DNA of 64,000 bases from Hormiphora californensis (lineage: Eukaryota; Ctenophora; Tentaculata; Cydippida; Pleurobrachiidae), in assembly GCA_020137815.1 (NCBI GenBank), contig CM035350.1:7265447-7329446 (forward strand), read 5' to 3'. Position numbers and translations under genes: made by a program. Positions 1 through 10,322 of the stretch are shown here, in pieces; the stretch's first letter is position 1, and each line of letters starts with the position of its first letter. The notes beneath the pieces are model-generated. The model was given only the letters and a program-made list of their open reading frames with translations, was not told the DNA's origin and did not search any database.

Positions 1-189
1 GAGCTTGATTGTGGATTCTGGGCGGGGTGGGGGTGACAATACGTAATAAGATTATTGGGAGATTATTACACTCGCCCAGTTTTCTAGAAACATGTTTATG
101 GGGCAATAGGGTGAGACAAACAATGACAGAATGGCGTTTATATGTCACATTTTATTTCAATATCACAAATGTATATTCCCCGCCTGCAG

Positions 190-375
190 GGTAAAGATAG
201 CCACATAAAGATAAGAGAAGCAAATCATACCTTCTACCTGAAACCCTCGTGTCGGTTCAACTCGGTCGAAGAGCTAGTTAGCTTCTTTACTGAGCGGTCT
301 TTGGCTCAGCAGCATGAAAAGTTTACTGTCTCCCTGGAGTTTCCTGCTAACGATCCATGCTTCTTGGAATGCTAG
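190..375 (+). CDS. Terminal exon of an SH2-domain protein (partial)
   Basis: The reading frame opens after a pyrimidine-rich acceptor ending CTGCAG at 184-189 and stops with TAG at 373-375. The translated end (HIKIREANHTFYL, then FNSVEELVSFF and LAQQHEKFTVSLEFP) has the pattern of the C-terminal half of an SH2 domain: the betaD histidine strand, the F-x-S-x-x-EL helix, then the closing strand. The tail after the domain is short, so the SH2 domain is at the very C-terminus. Similar endings occur in Vav proteins and in the p85 SH2 domains; I cannot choose between them because the arginine-bearing FLVR half lies upstream of the window. SH2 domains bind phosphotyrosine. The first few codons depend on the phase of an unseen exon. 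Confidence 0.6.
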   Translation, partial: GKDSHIKIREANHTFYLKPSCRFNSVEELVSFFTERSLAQQHEKFTVSLEFPANDPCFLEC

Positions 376-497
376 GATCTGTCCAGTTAGGGACCTCTTT
401 TTTGCACGTACACGTGGCTATTTCTCTTTCTTTCATCGAGAAATCTCCCTTGTTACTTGGATTATAATCTAAATTCAGAATTGCTTACACACATATT

Positions 498-3312
498 CAG
501 GGGCTGTCTCTGAGACCGCAAAATTCATTGTGTGGTCCGCACAAAAGACTAGCAAATTTGGGTGGGTTGTACAAATAAGCACACTGAGCGCGCAAATGAT
601 GGAGTTTCGCCAATTTTTTTGTACTGTGGGATTCACAAGGCTTTCACCTACTGCTTAGTGAAAACCCTGTGGAAAACGGTTGATCACAAGCTTTGCAGTG
701 ATCTAAACCGCTGGGAACTTCATTTCATAGTATATTTCATATTTGGTGGGGTACGGCTCTTTATCCGCCTATCACTAAAAATTGAGATAGAAACTCGAAA
801 AAAATCGTCTCATGAGTCATCCAAAATCGTCCATTCTACCGATTCCCGGGTCGTTTGGGGTTCCAGGCCCAACCGTCTGGGAGCCTATTGCCACATAAGT
901 AAAAAAAGCCGGTTGATTTTTCGACCGGGTCATTTTGCGGTCTCACCAAGTATCACGTGATCTGATCACATGATCTGAGGTGTTGAAAATTGGACTTTTA
1001 CAAGTAAACATATGAATCTCTCTCCCTCCCACTATTCTACACTATAATCTCACTTGTGTGTGCACAGTTACACAGAAAAGGGGGGGGACCTTCCACCCTT
1101 CTGCTTCACAGGACTGTGGACCAAGGGCAGTGCTGATCAAACTGTAAACATTTGCAACTAATTGATATCAAAGCAAAAATCACTCTACCCGACTAATTTC
1201 AATAGGCTGAATCACATGAGCAACTTTTTAAAGATCTCAGAGGTCGATAAAGTGATCTAATTGGTTATAATAGGGTCTAATTGATCGAAATTACAACTTC
1301 TCCCCTGAAAACGCTATGAAGTCGTATGAGGGCACTATACCCACTGACTTGGATACCCTGATTCACATGAGCATCTTTTCTAAGCTCTTAGAGATCGAGA
1401 AAGTGCTCTAATTGGGTCCAATTGACCAAAATGATTACCACTTTTCCCTGTAATCTTTAAAGTTCATTTGGAGACACTTAGACTACCCACTAGTACTCGA
1501 AAATTAGTCTAAAATGCCGAAAAATGAGTAAGTTGGCATACTTTGATCGCAAATATCCACAGAACGGTTAGAGATAGACCATAAATTTCTTCACAACTCT
1601 TAGATTAACTTTTTCTTCTGAACAAAATGGCACCAGTGAAAAGTCTCTAAACCACTCCAGAGTGGCTATAGCCGTATAGCCAAAAAACGGTTATGTGCAT
1701 CTCCTGCTCATCTAATTATCCAATTATCTAATTAACCAGATGAGACTTAATTTCCGCACCTACCCCCACTAATGCGAGAACGCTACACATTTTAGTGTCC
1801 TTAGATTTGCCTCTACTCCTTTCCTAAGCCCTGTTTTGGTTTTCGCCAGAAGGCTAAAAACATGGGTAAAAGGGCGTGGCCGAAAAACCCAACTTTTTCA
1901 TTGATAAAACCGCGGCCAATTTTTTTGGTGCTTCCAGGGACCTATTAGAGCCTACTAGAAGTGGAATTAGCTTGATAACAATTATGTCCTTTTTCAGCAT
2001 TTTTTGGCATCATATGCCCTGACTAAAATGAACTTATGAACTTATGAAAAGTGGTAATTATTTTGGTCAATTGGACCCAATTACGCTCAATTAGAGCACT
2101 TTATCCACCATTGAGAACTTGGAACAGTTGTTCATTCGAATCAGGGTATGCAAAATAGTGGGTAAAGTGCCCTCACACCTATTTATAGCGTTTCTTGAGA
2201 GGAATCGTAATTTCGATCAATTAGATACAATTGTGCTCAATTAGAGCACTCTTTCCACATGACAAATAAGAGCTTATAAAAGATACTCATGCCCTGTTCA
2301 TGTGAATCAGGGTATCAAAATCAGTGGGTAAGTGTCTCCAAATGAACTTATAGGGATTACAGGGAAAAGTGGTAATTATTTTGGTCAATTACCCTCAATT
2401 AGAGCACTTTCTCGATCTCTGAGAGCTTAGAAAAGATGCTCATGTGAATCAGGGTATCCAAGTCAGTGGGTATAGTGCCCTCATACGACTTCATAGCGTT
2501 TTCAGGGGAGAAGTTGTAATTTCGATCAATTAGACCCTATTATAACCAATTAGATCACTTTATCGACCTCTGAGATCTTTAAAAAGTTGCTCATGTGATT
2601 CAGCCTATTGAAATTAGTCGGGTAGAGTGATTTTTGCTTTGATATCAATTAGTTGCAAATGTTTACAGTTTGATCAGCACTGCCCTTGGTCCACAGTCCT
2701 GTGAAGCAGAAGGGTGGAAGGTCCCCCCCCTTTTCTGTGTAACTGTGCACACACAAGTGAGATTATAGTGTAGAATAGTGGGAGGGAGAGAGATTCATAT
2801 GTTTACTTGGAAAAGTCCAATTTTCAACACCTCAGATCATGTGATCAGATCACGTGATACTTGGTGAGACCGCAAAATGACCCGGTCGAAAAATCAACCG
2901 GCTTTTTTTACTTATGTGGCAATAGGCTCCCAGACGGTTGGGCCTGGAACCCCAAACGACCCGGGAATCGGTAGAATGGACGATTTTGGATGACTCATGA
3001 GACGATTTTTTTCGAGTTTCTATCTCAATTTTTAGTGATAGGCGGATAAAGAGCCGTACCCCACCAAATATGAAATATACTATGAAATGAAGTTCCCAGC
3101 GGTTTAGATCACTGCAAAGCTTGTGATCAACCGTTTTCCACAGGGTTTTCACTAAGCAGTAGGTGAAAGCCTTGTGAATCCCACAGTACAAAAAAATTGG
3201 CGAAACTCCATCATTTGCGCGCTCAGTGTGCTTATTTGTACAACCCACCCAAATTTGCTAGTCTTTTGTGCGGACCACACAATGAATTTTGCGGTCTCAG
3301 AGACAGCCCCTG
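498..3312. mobile_element. Large foldback (palindromic) transposable element, 2.8 kb
   Basis: The element begins CAGGGGCTGTCTCTGAGACC at 498 and ends with the reverse complement at 3312. It is flanked by a 5-bp direct repeat ATATT (493-497 and 3313-3317) that looks like a target-site duplication. The arms match almost perfectly for about 950 bp (498 to ~1470 against 3312 to ~2345), then diverge towards a centre of roughly 850 bp. An open frame of 132 codons is found at mirror positions in both arms (562-960 plus, 2850-3248 minus), but the palindrome itself explains this and no domain is recognisable. No transposase is visible, so the element is non-autonomous or a remnant. The centre (about 1620-1950) holds half of a different foldback family (see findings). 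Confidence 0.85.
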
Positions 3313-3791
3313 ATATTATGTACCGCATACCATCCGATGTGTTTAGTACCCGTTTAGTAACTAAAGTGAAAGCATTAAATCCTTTTTGTAGAGGAGTGTT
3401 ATCTTGTAATTTGGGAGAGGTATTTTTACTTATTATGACAATTCTTCATCAGTTTCTTTGTTATGTTCTAACCCTCCCTTTACATTTGTAAAGGCAGTCT
3501 ACCTTGGCAACAGTTTCTCTGAACGCACAAAAAACTTTTTCATGTTCAGTTTAGTATGTTCAGTTTTACACAGTTAAGATTAGCGTTTTGTATGTTTGTG
3601 TGTGTTTATGTTTATGATTTCTTTTAGCTTGTATTTTTTCAGTGAGACTTTTCTGCTATTACCGATTTGTACACATTTTCTCAGTTTTAGCTTTAAAATA
3701 TGTTTTCTTCCCCCCCCCCCCCCTAACAACTTATCCCTTCCTGTATAATTCCTGGAGTGTATAAAGTTCTCTTCCTATATAATTAGTAGTG
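3313..3791. other. Intergenic stretch upstream of BCAS2
   Basis: No gene is seen. It holds a short palindrome (CCTTTACATTTGTAAAGG-like, 3475-3494) preceded by TATGTTCTAACCCTCC. The same block recurs at 61934-61969, so this is a dispersed repeat. A C-homopolymer lies at 3711-3723. The BCAS2 promoter should lie here, but no TATA box or initiator is convincing. Confidence 0.5.
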
Positions 3792-5239
3792 ATGGCAGAG
3801 CAGACTGTGGTGATAGACGCCCTGCCATACTCGGACCAGGGGTACGAGGATGACAGAGTTAGGGAAGCAGCTGCAAAACTCATCGAGGAGGAGGTCAGTA
3901 TATTCTAACATATTAGTTCCAATCAGGAACCGACCGAAACAAGTAAACAACCAATCAGAACTCGTTATTTAGGTCACGTGACTGGTTATCATCCAATCAG
4001 GGACTAGTATTTCCTGATTCGGTCGGTTCCTGGTTCCAATATACTCCCTTATGTAATGTTCGGATGGAACAAGTCAATTACCCCCCCCCACCCCCCTGTG
4101 ACAGGTAAAACGATACCACAGTAGTAAGAACTATCTGGAGCACATACCGGGGGACCTGCACGAGAGATGGGAGACACCCGCTATGAAGGCTGCCTTTGAG
4201 AGGCTGGATAATCGACAACCCATGGAGATGCTTTCTATGAAGCGATGTGAACTACCCCAACCCCCACCAGGTATTATTATAGGTCACTACCCCAACCCCC
4301 CCCCCCCCACCAGGTATTATTATAGGTCACTACCCCAACCCCCACCAGGTATTATTATAGGTCACTACCCCAACCCCCACCAGGTATTATTATAGGTCAC
4401 TACCCCAACCCCCACCAGGTATTATTATAGGTCACTACCCCAACCCCCACCAGGTAGTATTATATGTCACTACCCAACCCCCACCGGGTATTATTATAGG
4501 TCACTACCCCAACCCCCACCAGGTATTATTATAGGTCACTACCCCAACCCCCACCAAGTATTATTATAGGTCACTACCCCCCCCCCCCCCACTCACACGC
4601 TCACACACTGGTCACTGCCCCCTTACCTGAGGTTTATCGGATGATGTAGTGCCCATATTATTATAACATTCTCTAACTGGTCAGGCCAGAAACACGATGT
4701 GACGGCGTGGTTGTCAGCGGTGAGTAACTCCCGGTCCCAGCTAGAGCACCAGGCTATCCGGCTGTCCAATCTGGAACTTCTCAAAGAGCACGGGGTGAAC
4801 TCTTGGACAGTCCACCTGCAGCAACTTCAGAAACTCTCTGAAGGGCAACAGAAACATCTTCAGTCACTCCGGCAGGAAATACAGGTTAGAGGGCACGGAG
4901 AGAGAGAGTGATATGTATGGGGAATTGAAAGTGAGGGTTGGGAACTAAATGATTTCCGGGTGTTATTATTGAGAGTTTTAACCACTTCCCGCTCAGGACA
5001 CCAATTGGGCCCGTAAAAAGGAACACACAGAAGCAGGCCAACTCCTCCAGACCCTTGAGGGACAATGGCTCGAGCTCGTCGGTAAAAACTACTCTGTAGA
5101 ACGGGCGTGTGGGGAGTTAGAGATAGATGTTGAGAGACTAGAAAAGATGAAGGAAGAGAGACTTTGCGCCGTTCTGCCCGATAGTTCTACTACAGAGGGG
5201 CATCTCACAGCTGCAGCACCGGGGGTACCAGGAGAGTGA
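3792..5239 (+). CDS. BCAS2: Pre-mRNA-splicing factor SPF27 (BCAS2)
   Basis: Four exons with matching phases: 3792-3893, 4105-4270, 4685-4884, 4997-5239, about 236 residues against 225 in human. The start reads [20 protein letters not shown], followed by [37 protein letters not shown] and DTNWARK, all landmarks of the BCAS2/SPF27 family in the right order. SPF27 is a core subunit of the PRP19 (NineTeen) complex in the nucleus; it takes part in spliceosome activation and DNA-damage signalling. The C-terminal third is predicted coiled coil, as in the family. Intron 1 carries a 109-bp MITE (3924-4032). Intron 2 begins with a 35-bp tandem array that copies the exon end and donor. The tail after [12 protein letters not shown] differs from vertebrates. 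Identity is secure; the exon 3 donor (CAG/GTTAGA) is the least typical junction. Confidence 0.93.
3924..4032. mobile_element. hAT-type MITE, copy 1
   Basis: A 109-bp element with perfect 15-bp terminal inverted repeats CAGGAACCGACCGAA / TTCGGTCGGTTCCTG, flanked by an exact 8-bp duplication GTTCCAAT (3916-3923 and 4033-4040). It sits in BCAS2 intron 1. The 8-bp duplication points to a hAT-type transposase. A second copy of the same length lies at 25126-25234. Confidence 0.85.
4248..4590 (+). repeat. 35-bp minisatellite on the BCAS2 intron 2 donor
   Basis: About nine to ten copies of a 35-bp unit, GTATTATTATAGGTCACTAC followed by CCCAACCCCCACCAG. The first copy's CCCAACCCCCACCAG is the coding end of exon 2 (to 4270). 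The GTATTATT that follows is the start of the intron, so every unit recreates an exon-end/GT junction. Some units carry C-run length variants. 35 is not a multiple of three, so use of a later donor would shift the frame. Confidence 0.9.
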
Positions 5240-5544
5240 GGTTATCTAACAGTCCTCTCTTATCAGATATATCAGGTTTCAGTCCAGGTGTCTCTTTCTC
5301 TCTCCCTGACTCTGTGTCGTGTACTGCACCGTTATACGTGTGTTATTATATGGGATATATATTTGGTTGCCTTGTTGTCATCATCTAATCATTCTTTTGG
5401 ACTGATCCCTCCCATTATACTACAATAATATACCCTTCTATTTTTGTTTTCTCTTCCGGAAAGTGATCTGTTTTATATTTATTATTATTGACACCCATTT
5501 GAATCTTATCCAACATACAACTGATTACTGAGTGGTATTTCCCA

Positions 5545-7902
5545 ATGTGTGAGGTGTCTCCCCTCCTAATCAGCTGGTATCTTCTGTATTATAGGGCTCT
5601 ATCACGGGTACTCGGAGAAAAAGCAGCGACAAAGACGGCGATACCTACCTCCTCCTCTCTGTAACTACCTCAGCTTCTAACAGCCGCCCCGAGGAGACAA
5701 TTTCAACATGTGAGTCGGACATTTCCAATTAGTAACGAAATTACCCCTACCTTACGGGCACGCTAAAACGTGCCTTACTAAAACTATACGATGTGATGCC
5801 TCTACGAGGGGTAATTTCCACGTCATGTACAGTGTACAATGTACAGTGTACATTGTACATTGTACACTAATCCAAAGGTTCCTTTGATCTAATCCCCCAA
5901 ACATCTAGAACTGACTATCACGTGTTTCAGGCGATATTACACCCACCCCTGTATGCTCAGCAAAGGCGTGCGAGCCCCGTGATCAATGCACCACCACGGG
6001 GTGTGATATAACAACTGACCAGCTACATGTTGCTACAACTGACCCATCTCAGCTCCATGTAGCTACAACTGACCCATCTTCAATCCAGCTCCATGTGGCT
6101 ACAACTGACATCGATCCCTCACCCGCCCTGACCACACTTACTAAGGTAACGGGCTATTCATGTTACATTATAGTTTTACGTTGTAGTTGATGAACGTTCA
6201 CTAGAGTATACATATTTTTTAATAAGAGGTATTGTTTGAAATCATGTGGTTCAATGTGCAGGTGCTGTCAGGCGGTGAACTGCTCCGTTTCTCTCTCTCC
6301 GACTACCACTCTGGGGTACTGGGAAAGTGTCATGTGGTTCGCCATCGGGATGCCCTCTTTGTTCCCTTCCCCACCAACACCCTCTCTAGAGACTGGTTAG
6401 TGTTCCCTTCCCCACCAACACCCTCTCTAGAGACTGGTTAGTGTTCCCTTCCCCACCAACACCCTCTCTAGAGACTGGTTAGTGTTCCCTTCCCCACCAA
6501 CACCCTCTCTAGAGACTGGTTAGTGTTCCCTTCTCCGCCAACACCCTCTCTAGAGATTGGTTAGTGTTCCCTTCCCCACCAACACCCTCTCTAGAGACTG
6601 GTTAGTGTTCCCTTCTCCACCAACACCCTCTCTAGAGACTGGTTAGTGTTCCCTTCCCCACCAACACCCTCTCTAGAGATTGGTTAGTGTTCCCTTCCCC
6701 ACCAACACCCTCTCTAGAGACTGGTTAGTGTCCCCTTCCCCGCCAACACCCTCTCTAGAGACTGGTTAGTGTTCCCTTCCCCACCAACACCCTCTCTAGA
6801 GACTGGTTAGTGTTCCCTTCCCCACCAACACCCTCTCTAGAGACTGGTTAGTGTTCCCTTCCCCACCAACACCCTCTCTAGAGACTGGTTAGTGTTCCCT
6901 TCCCCACCAACACCCTCTCTAGAGACTGGTTAGTGTTCCCTTCCCCACCAACACCCTCTCTAGAGACTGGTTAGTGTTCCCTTCCCCACCAACACCCTCT
7001 CTAGAGACTGGTTAGTGTTCCCTTCCCCACCAACACCCTCTCTAGAGACTGGTTAGTGTTCCCTTCCCCACCAACACCCTCTCTAGAGACTGGTTAGTGT
7101 TCCCTTCCCCACCAACACCCTCTCTAGAGACTGGTTAGTGTTCCCTTCCCCACCAACACCCTCTCTAGAGACTGGTTAGTGTTCCCTTCCCCACCAACAC
7201 CCTCTCTAGAGACTGGTTAGTGTTCCCTTCCCCACCAACACCCTCTCTAGAGACTGGTTAGTGTTCCCTTCCCCACCAACACCCTCTCTAGAGACTGGTT
7301 AGTGTTCCCTTCCCCACCAACACCCTCTCTAGAGACTGGTTAGTGTTCCCTTCCCCACCAACACCCTCTCTAGAGACTGGTTAGTGTTCCCTTCCCCACC
7401 AACACCCTCTCTAGAGACTGGTTAGTGCTCCCTTCCCCACCAACACCCTTGGCCGCTTGAGATACATCCCTCGACTATCTCAGGCCCTTACGGGGCTGAG
7501 ACAGTCTTGAAGAAGAAGAATGAGCTTATTGATATAATATTTCTATTTCCATCACGTCCTACATATTTTGTGTTATGTTTTAAGATGTCACTAATCAACT
7601 CTCACCCATCCATCTCTCCCGTCTGACGTCTCTCTCTCACTCTCTCTCTCTCCCCCAGTTTTTTGGCCATGGTCCAGTATTGTGAACGAACGAAAACAGC
7701 CACGAAACTGGTAAGCTGTCTGGAGAGGTCGGATAAGGGCAAGGGACAGCTGACGAAGACTCTTCTCTTCATGGGGTTCAAGCCCAGGACTCACACCAAG
7801 GACCCCGCCCTCATTCCACCATGCAATACAATGATTTTCATGGTGTACGAGATTAGTAAACCGGAAATAAACTCTAACAAGAACTTGATGGAAATTGATT
7901 GA
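5545..7902 (+). CDS. OAZ: Ornithine decarboxylase antizyme (frameshifted gene)
   Basis: Antizyme binds ornithine decarboxylase, takes it to the proteasome and blocks polyamine uptake. The conserved body is in the last exons: VLSGGELLRFSL (6262-6395, donor ACTG/GTTAGT) and FLAMVQYCER...LLFMGFKPRTH...FMVYEI (7659-7902). This matches the VLSGG, LLEFAEE, FLGFE and FMAYTF landmarks of antizyme. Exon 5931-6145 reads into it in phase. Upstream of that, the zero frame reaches CCG TGA at 5977-5982; a +1 step gives GAT CAA TGC and the body. My preferred first exon is 5545-5660 (ATG at 5545, donor CTCT/GTAACT), giving a first ORF of about 55 codons. The competing donor at 5709/5710 leaves only 17 codons, starting at an ATG made by the splice. 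ORF2 is about 180 residues and has an internal QLHVATTDP repeat (three copies). The first exon is the uncertain part. Confidence 0.8.
5977..5983 (+). promoter_or_regulatory. Candidate +1 programmed frameshift site, CCG TGA T
   Basis: The zero frame of the antizyme exon reads GGC GTG CGA GCC CCG TGA. Skipping the T and continuing with GAT CAA TGC enters the antizyme body. UGA followed by U is the arrangement seen in other antizyme genes, where polyamines promote the shift; CCG replaces the more common UCC. The position relative to the antizyme domain is as expected. No stimulatory pseudoknot was modelled. Confidence 0.6.
6360..7450 (+). repeat. 41-bp minisatellite on the antizyme donor, 26 junction copies
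   Basis: The unit is GGTTAGTGTTCCCTTCCCCA then CCAACACCCTCTCTAGAGACT. The GACTGGTTAGTG junction recurs every 41 bp from 6391 to 7416, which gives 26 copies. The first unit's TTCCCTTCCCCACCAACACC... is coding (VPFPTNTLSRD), so each unit repeats about 32 bp of exon end plus the GTTAGT donor. Copies are nearly identical, with a few C/T and A/G changes. The array ends at CCCTTGGCCGC near 7450. The rest of the intron to 7658 is unique sequence with a CT-rich acceptor. Confidence 0.93.
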
Positions 7903-8407
7903 TCGTTGCACGTTTTAAATATTCACCTATTTTTTAATTGAATAGCACTTGCTGATTCATTGATTAACTTTAATTTTAGTGTAAATAATAATCATGTTAT
8001 GTATAACTCTTAAATTCATGTTTGAATACAATTAAAAGGCGTGTTTTGTTTCTGAATGCTGCAAGTGCAGCAGCAGTTTGTGAGAATATTACATTTTCAC
8101 CCACTTTTGGGACGCGCAAGAATATATACAAATACGCGGCTTTTGAGTGGCGCGCACATAATGTTTTATTTGTGCGCGCGCCAAACACAAGCCTGAGCTG
8201 GGCCCGGTTGCGACCGTGATGTGACCCGGACCGGACCGGACGTCACGTCATCTTTAACGTTACGAGATCGTATTTCGTAACTGATCACGTCACATGGGTT
8301 GTGTAGTTTGTATCACGTGAAAATGACACGTTAATCAATTTTTGATAATTACTATTTTTTTGGATAATTTGATAACATGATCTCCCCTCAGAAATCGGTC
8401 TTCGAAT
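7903..8407. other. Intergenic region, antizyme to CoREST-like gene
   Basis: No coding sequence is seen. From 8215 to 8270 there is a GC-rich patch with repeated CCGGA steps and GACGTCACGTCA, which contains CRE/ATF-like half sites. It probably belongs to the promoter of the downstream gene. No TATA box is evident at a suitable distance. Confidence 0.4.
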
Positions 8408-8545
8408 ATGGCTTCGTCCTCATCTAGCTATAAGAACGGCGCAGGGGCAAGCACGAGCAGCATGAAGGAGCCGGCCCGGAAGCTGCGACGAAAATCCTCC
8501 TCGGGTTCGGACGATTCCTACGGTTCACATGCGTATCGGTGCTGA
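8408..8545 (+). other. Upstream frame: probable N-terminus of the CoREST-like protein, out of frame by one base
   Basis: The ATG at 8408 has a better start context (A at -3, G at +4) than the ATG at 8529. It opens a 45-residue serine- and lysine-rich frame ending ...SGSDDSYGSHAYRC. It overlaps the main frame and stops at 8543-8545. Acidic/serine-rich sequence of this kind normally precedes the ELM2 start (MRxG-x-YQA) in CoREST. It is either a genuine upstream ORF or the true N-terminus separated from the body by one surplus base. Confidence 0.45.
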
Positions 8546-10082
8546 ATACCAAGCAGCGATACCTGCTCTCCAAACTGAGAAGAAACAGATGAGCAGAGGC
8601 CCTCCTCTGGTGATCTGGAAACCATATAAAATAGCCGAGGACAAACTGGTCAGGTTTATCGACTTCTCTCGAAACAAGTACGGATACCGTGAGGAACAAT
8701 CACTTGGACTACTCTGGTGTCACAAGTACAACGTCGATGAAGCAAACAGAGACCTGGTGAATTTCGTGCCCTATCCCGATGACTGGACGACCCTCGAGAA
8801 ACAAACTTTTGAGGTTGGCTTTCAGGAGCACGGGAAAGACTTCCACAAGATTAAAATGATGTTGCCGGATAAATCTGTGAACCATATTGTGAAGTACTAC
8901 TACATTTGGAAGAAGAGCCGTGGAAAATACCAGAGTCTGAAGAACAAGGCGAGATCTCGGAAGAACGTTGACAGTGACGATGATTCTAATGATGATTATA
9001 CCTCACACAAAAACAAACGCATCCGTATGGGTTCATCATCCCTGATGACGTCTAACTTTACTCAAAGTCAAATACCAATCATCCAGGCGCTGTACAGCAA
9101 CAACGGGATGGGATCTTACGAGGCATGCACCAACTGTCACCGTGCTAAAGCGGTAACCCTGGTCACCCTGAAACGCGAAAACTTCCTCTGTGCTGTTTGC
9201 TCCGAGTACTATCAGAAGTACTCAGCGATGAGGCCTCTCTTTGAGAACGCCGTAGTTGGAACTGGGGTGACCAATGAGAAAGTCCTGAGCCCACCTGAGG
9301 GAGTTGATCTCACCATCGCCTCGTTGCGAGTTGTTGCGAGTCCGAAGGAAGCACACAATTTCTTTGCGAGTCTGACTAACCAAATCATGACGTATAAAAC
9401 GAAGAGTCTCCAGTTGAAAGCCAAGTATGACAAGATGCAGAAGGAGTTTGCGGCGCTCAATATTGAGCAGTACCGTGAAAAGGCGCCTACTAGCTCCTCC
9501 AAGACATGGAGCAACTACGAGATGGAAATGATGAAGTTGAGTGTGAAGAACTACGGAAAGGACTTCGATGCAGCTGCTATGATTGTACGTACTAAGACTG
9601 CAAACCAGTGCAGGAACATATTCTATTACAAGAAGAACAAGGATGATTTTGATAAATGTCTCGCTGATTATGATGCCAAGATCCTGGAGGAGGAAGAGAG
9701 GGCCAAGGAGAAGGCGAAGAAGTTGCTAGAGGAACAGGAAGACGAGATTCAGATCATTGATGTCACCAAGAACCGCACCTCTACCCCGGACAACATTGTT
9801 TTCAATGTCCAGTTCAATGGTATGAAACAGCCCGTCCGCCTGCAGCGTGTACCCATTCAGCAGTCCCCAGTTTCAAATGGCAGCAGTTCCGGGGATTCAA
9901 CCCCAATGATCATCGATCTTACTGATGATGATGATGATTTCCGACCTGCCATTTCCCTCGGTGATGTACAGGTGTACAGTGCAGAGAAGAAAACCAACGG
10001 GCACCACGTCACCATGGTTACAGACGTTGTTCATGTTGTCGATGATGATATTCAGATTTTGGATTCTAATGGTGTCAAATGA
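8529..10082 (+). CDS. RCOR: CoREST/RCOR-like corepressor with ELM2, two SANT domains and a GATA-type finger
   Basis: 517 residues in one exon. ELM2 (about 1-85) opens MRIGAEYQAAIP. SANT1 (about 86-135) has WTTLEKQTFEVGFQEHGKDF and MLPDKSVNHIVKYYY. SANT2 (about 330-378) has TWSNYEMEMMKLSVKNYGKD and CRNIFYYKK. This order is that of CoREST, the LSD1/HDAC scaffold that represses transcription in the nucleus. Between the SANT domains, near residues 200-224, is CTNC-x17-CAVC, which fits a GATA-type zinc finger; vertebrate RCOR proteins lack one, while MTA proteins have one after a single SANT. The acidic C-terminus holds IQIIDV, MIIDLTDDDDD and VVDDDIQILD, which look like SUMO-interaction motifs. 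The start at 8529 is the first Met in frame; a better-context ATG lies upstream in another frame. AATAAA is at 10245. Confidence 0.85.
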   Translation: MRIGAEYQAAIPALQTEKKQMSRGPPLVIWKPYKIAEDKLVRFIDFSRNKYGYREEQSLGLLWCHKYNVDEANRDLVNFVPYPDDWTTLEKQTFEVGFQEHGKDFHKIKMMLPDKSVNHIVKYYYIWKKSRGKYQSLKNKARSRKNVDSDDDSNDDYTSHKNKRIRMGSSSLMTSNFTQSQIPIIQALYSNNGMGSYEACTNCHRAKAVTLVTLKRENFLCAVCSEYYQKYSAMRPLFENAVVGTGVTNEKVLSPPEGVDLTIASLRVVASPKEAHNFFASLTNQIMTYKTKSLQLKAKYDKMQKEFAALNIEQYREKAPTSSSKTWSNYEMEMMKLSVKNYGKDFDAAAMIVRTKTANQCRNIFYYKKNKDDFDKCLADYDAKILEEEERAKEKAKKLLEEQEDEIQIIDVTKNRTSTPDNIVFNVQFNGMKQPVRLQRVPIQQSPVSNGSSSGDSTPMIIDLTDDDDDFRPAISLGDVQVYSAEKKTNGHHVTMVTDVVHVVDDDIQILDSNGVK

Positions 10083-10244
10083 GAAAGACAGTGATTCAAC
10101 TTGTAAAAACGAACTTGATACATCAGGGATTGTTTAGTCTTGTTACTACTACATGTGTTATTTTATGTGCGACTCTCAAGTTAGGACTATCGAAATGGGT
10201 GTTCAGGGGATTGGAGAAAGAGATGTTTTAGAGTCCTTTGTTAC

Positions 10245-10250
10245 AATAAA
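10245..10250 (+). promoter_or_regulatory. Poly(A) signal AATAAA
   Basis: AATAAA lies 163 bp after the stop of the CoREST-like gene and 73 bp before the ATG of the next gene. It is the only canonical hexamer in that short gap. Confidence 0.6.
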
Positions 10251-10322
10251 CATTGTTTTATTTAAGTTCGCGTTGTGTTTTCTTGATTTCAACCTCAAAT
10301 CCTCTCTGTATCTTAGGACGGA

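Noticed and set aside
562-3248. Identical 132-codon open frames on opposite strands as a gene pair
   Set aside because: They are mirror images inside the arms of one palindromic element; identity comes from the palindrome and no domain is recognisable.
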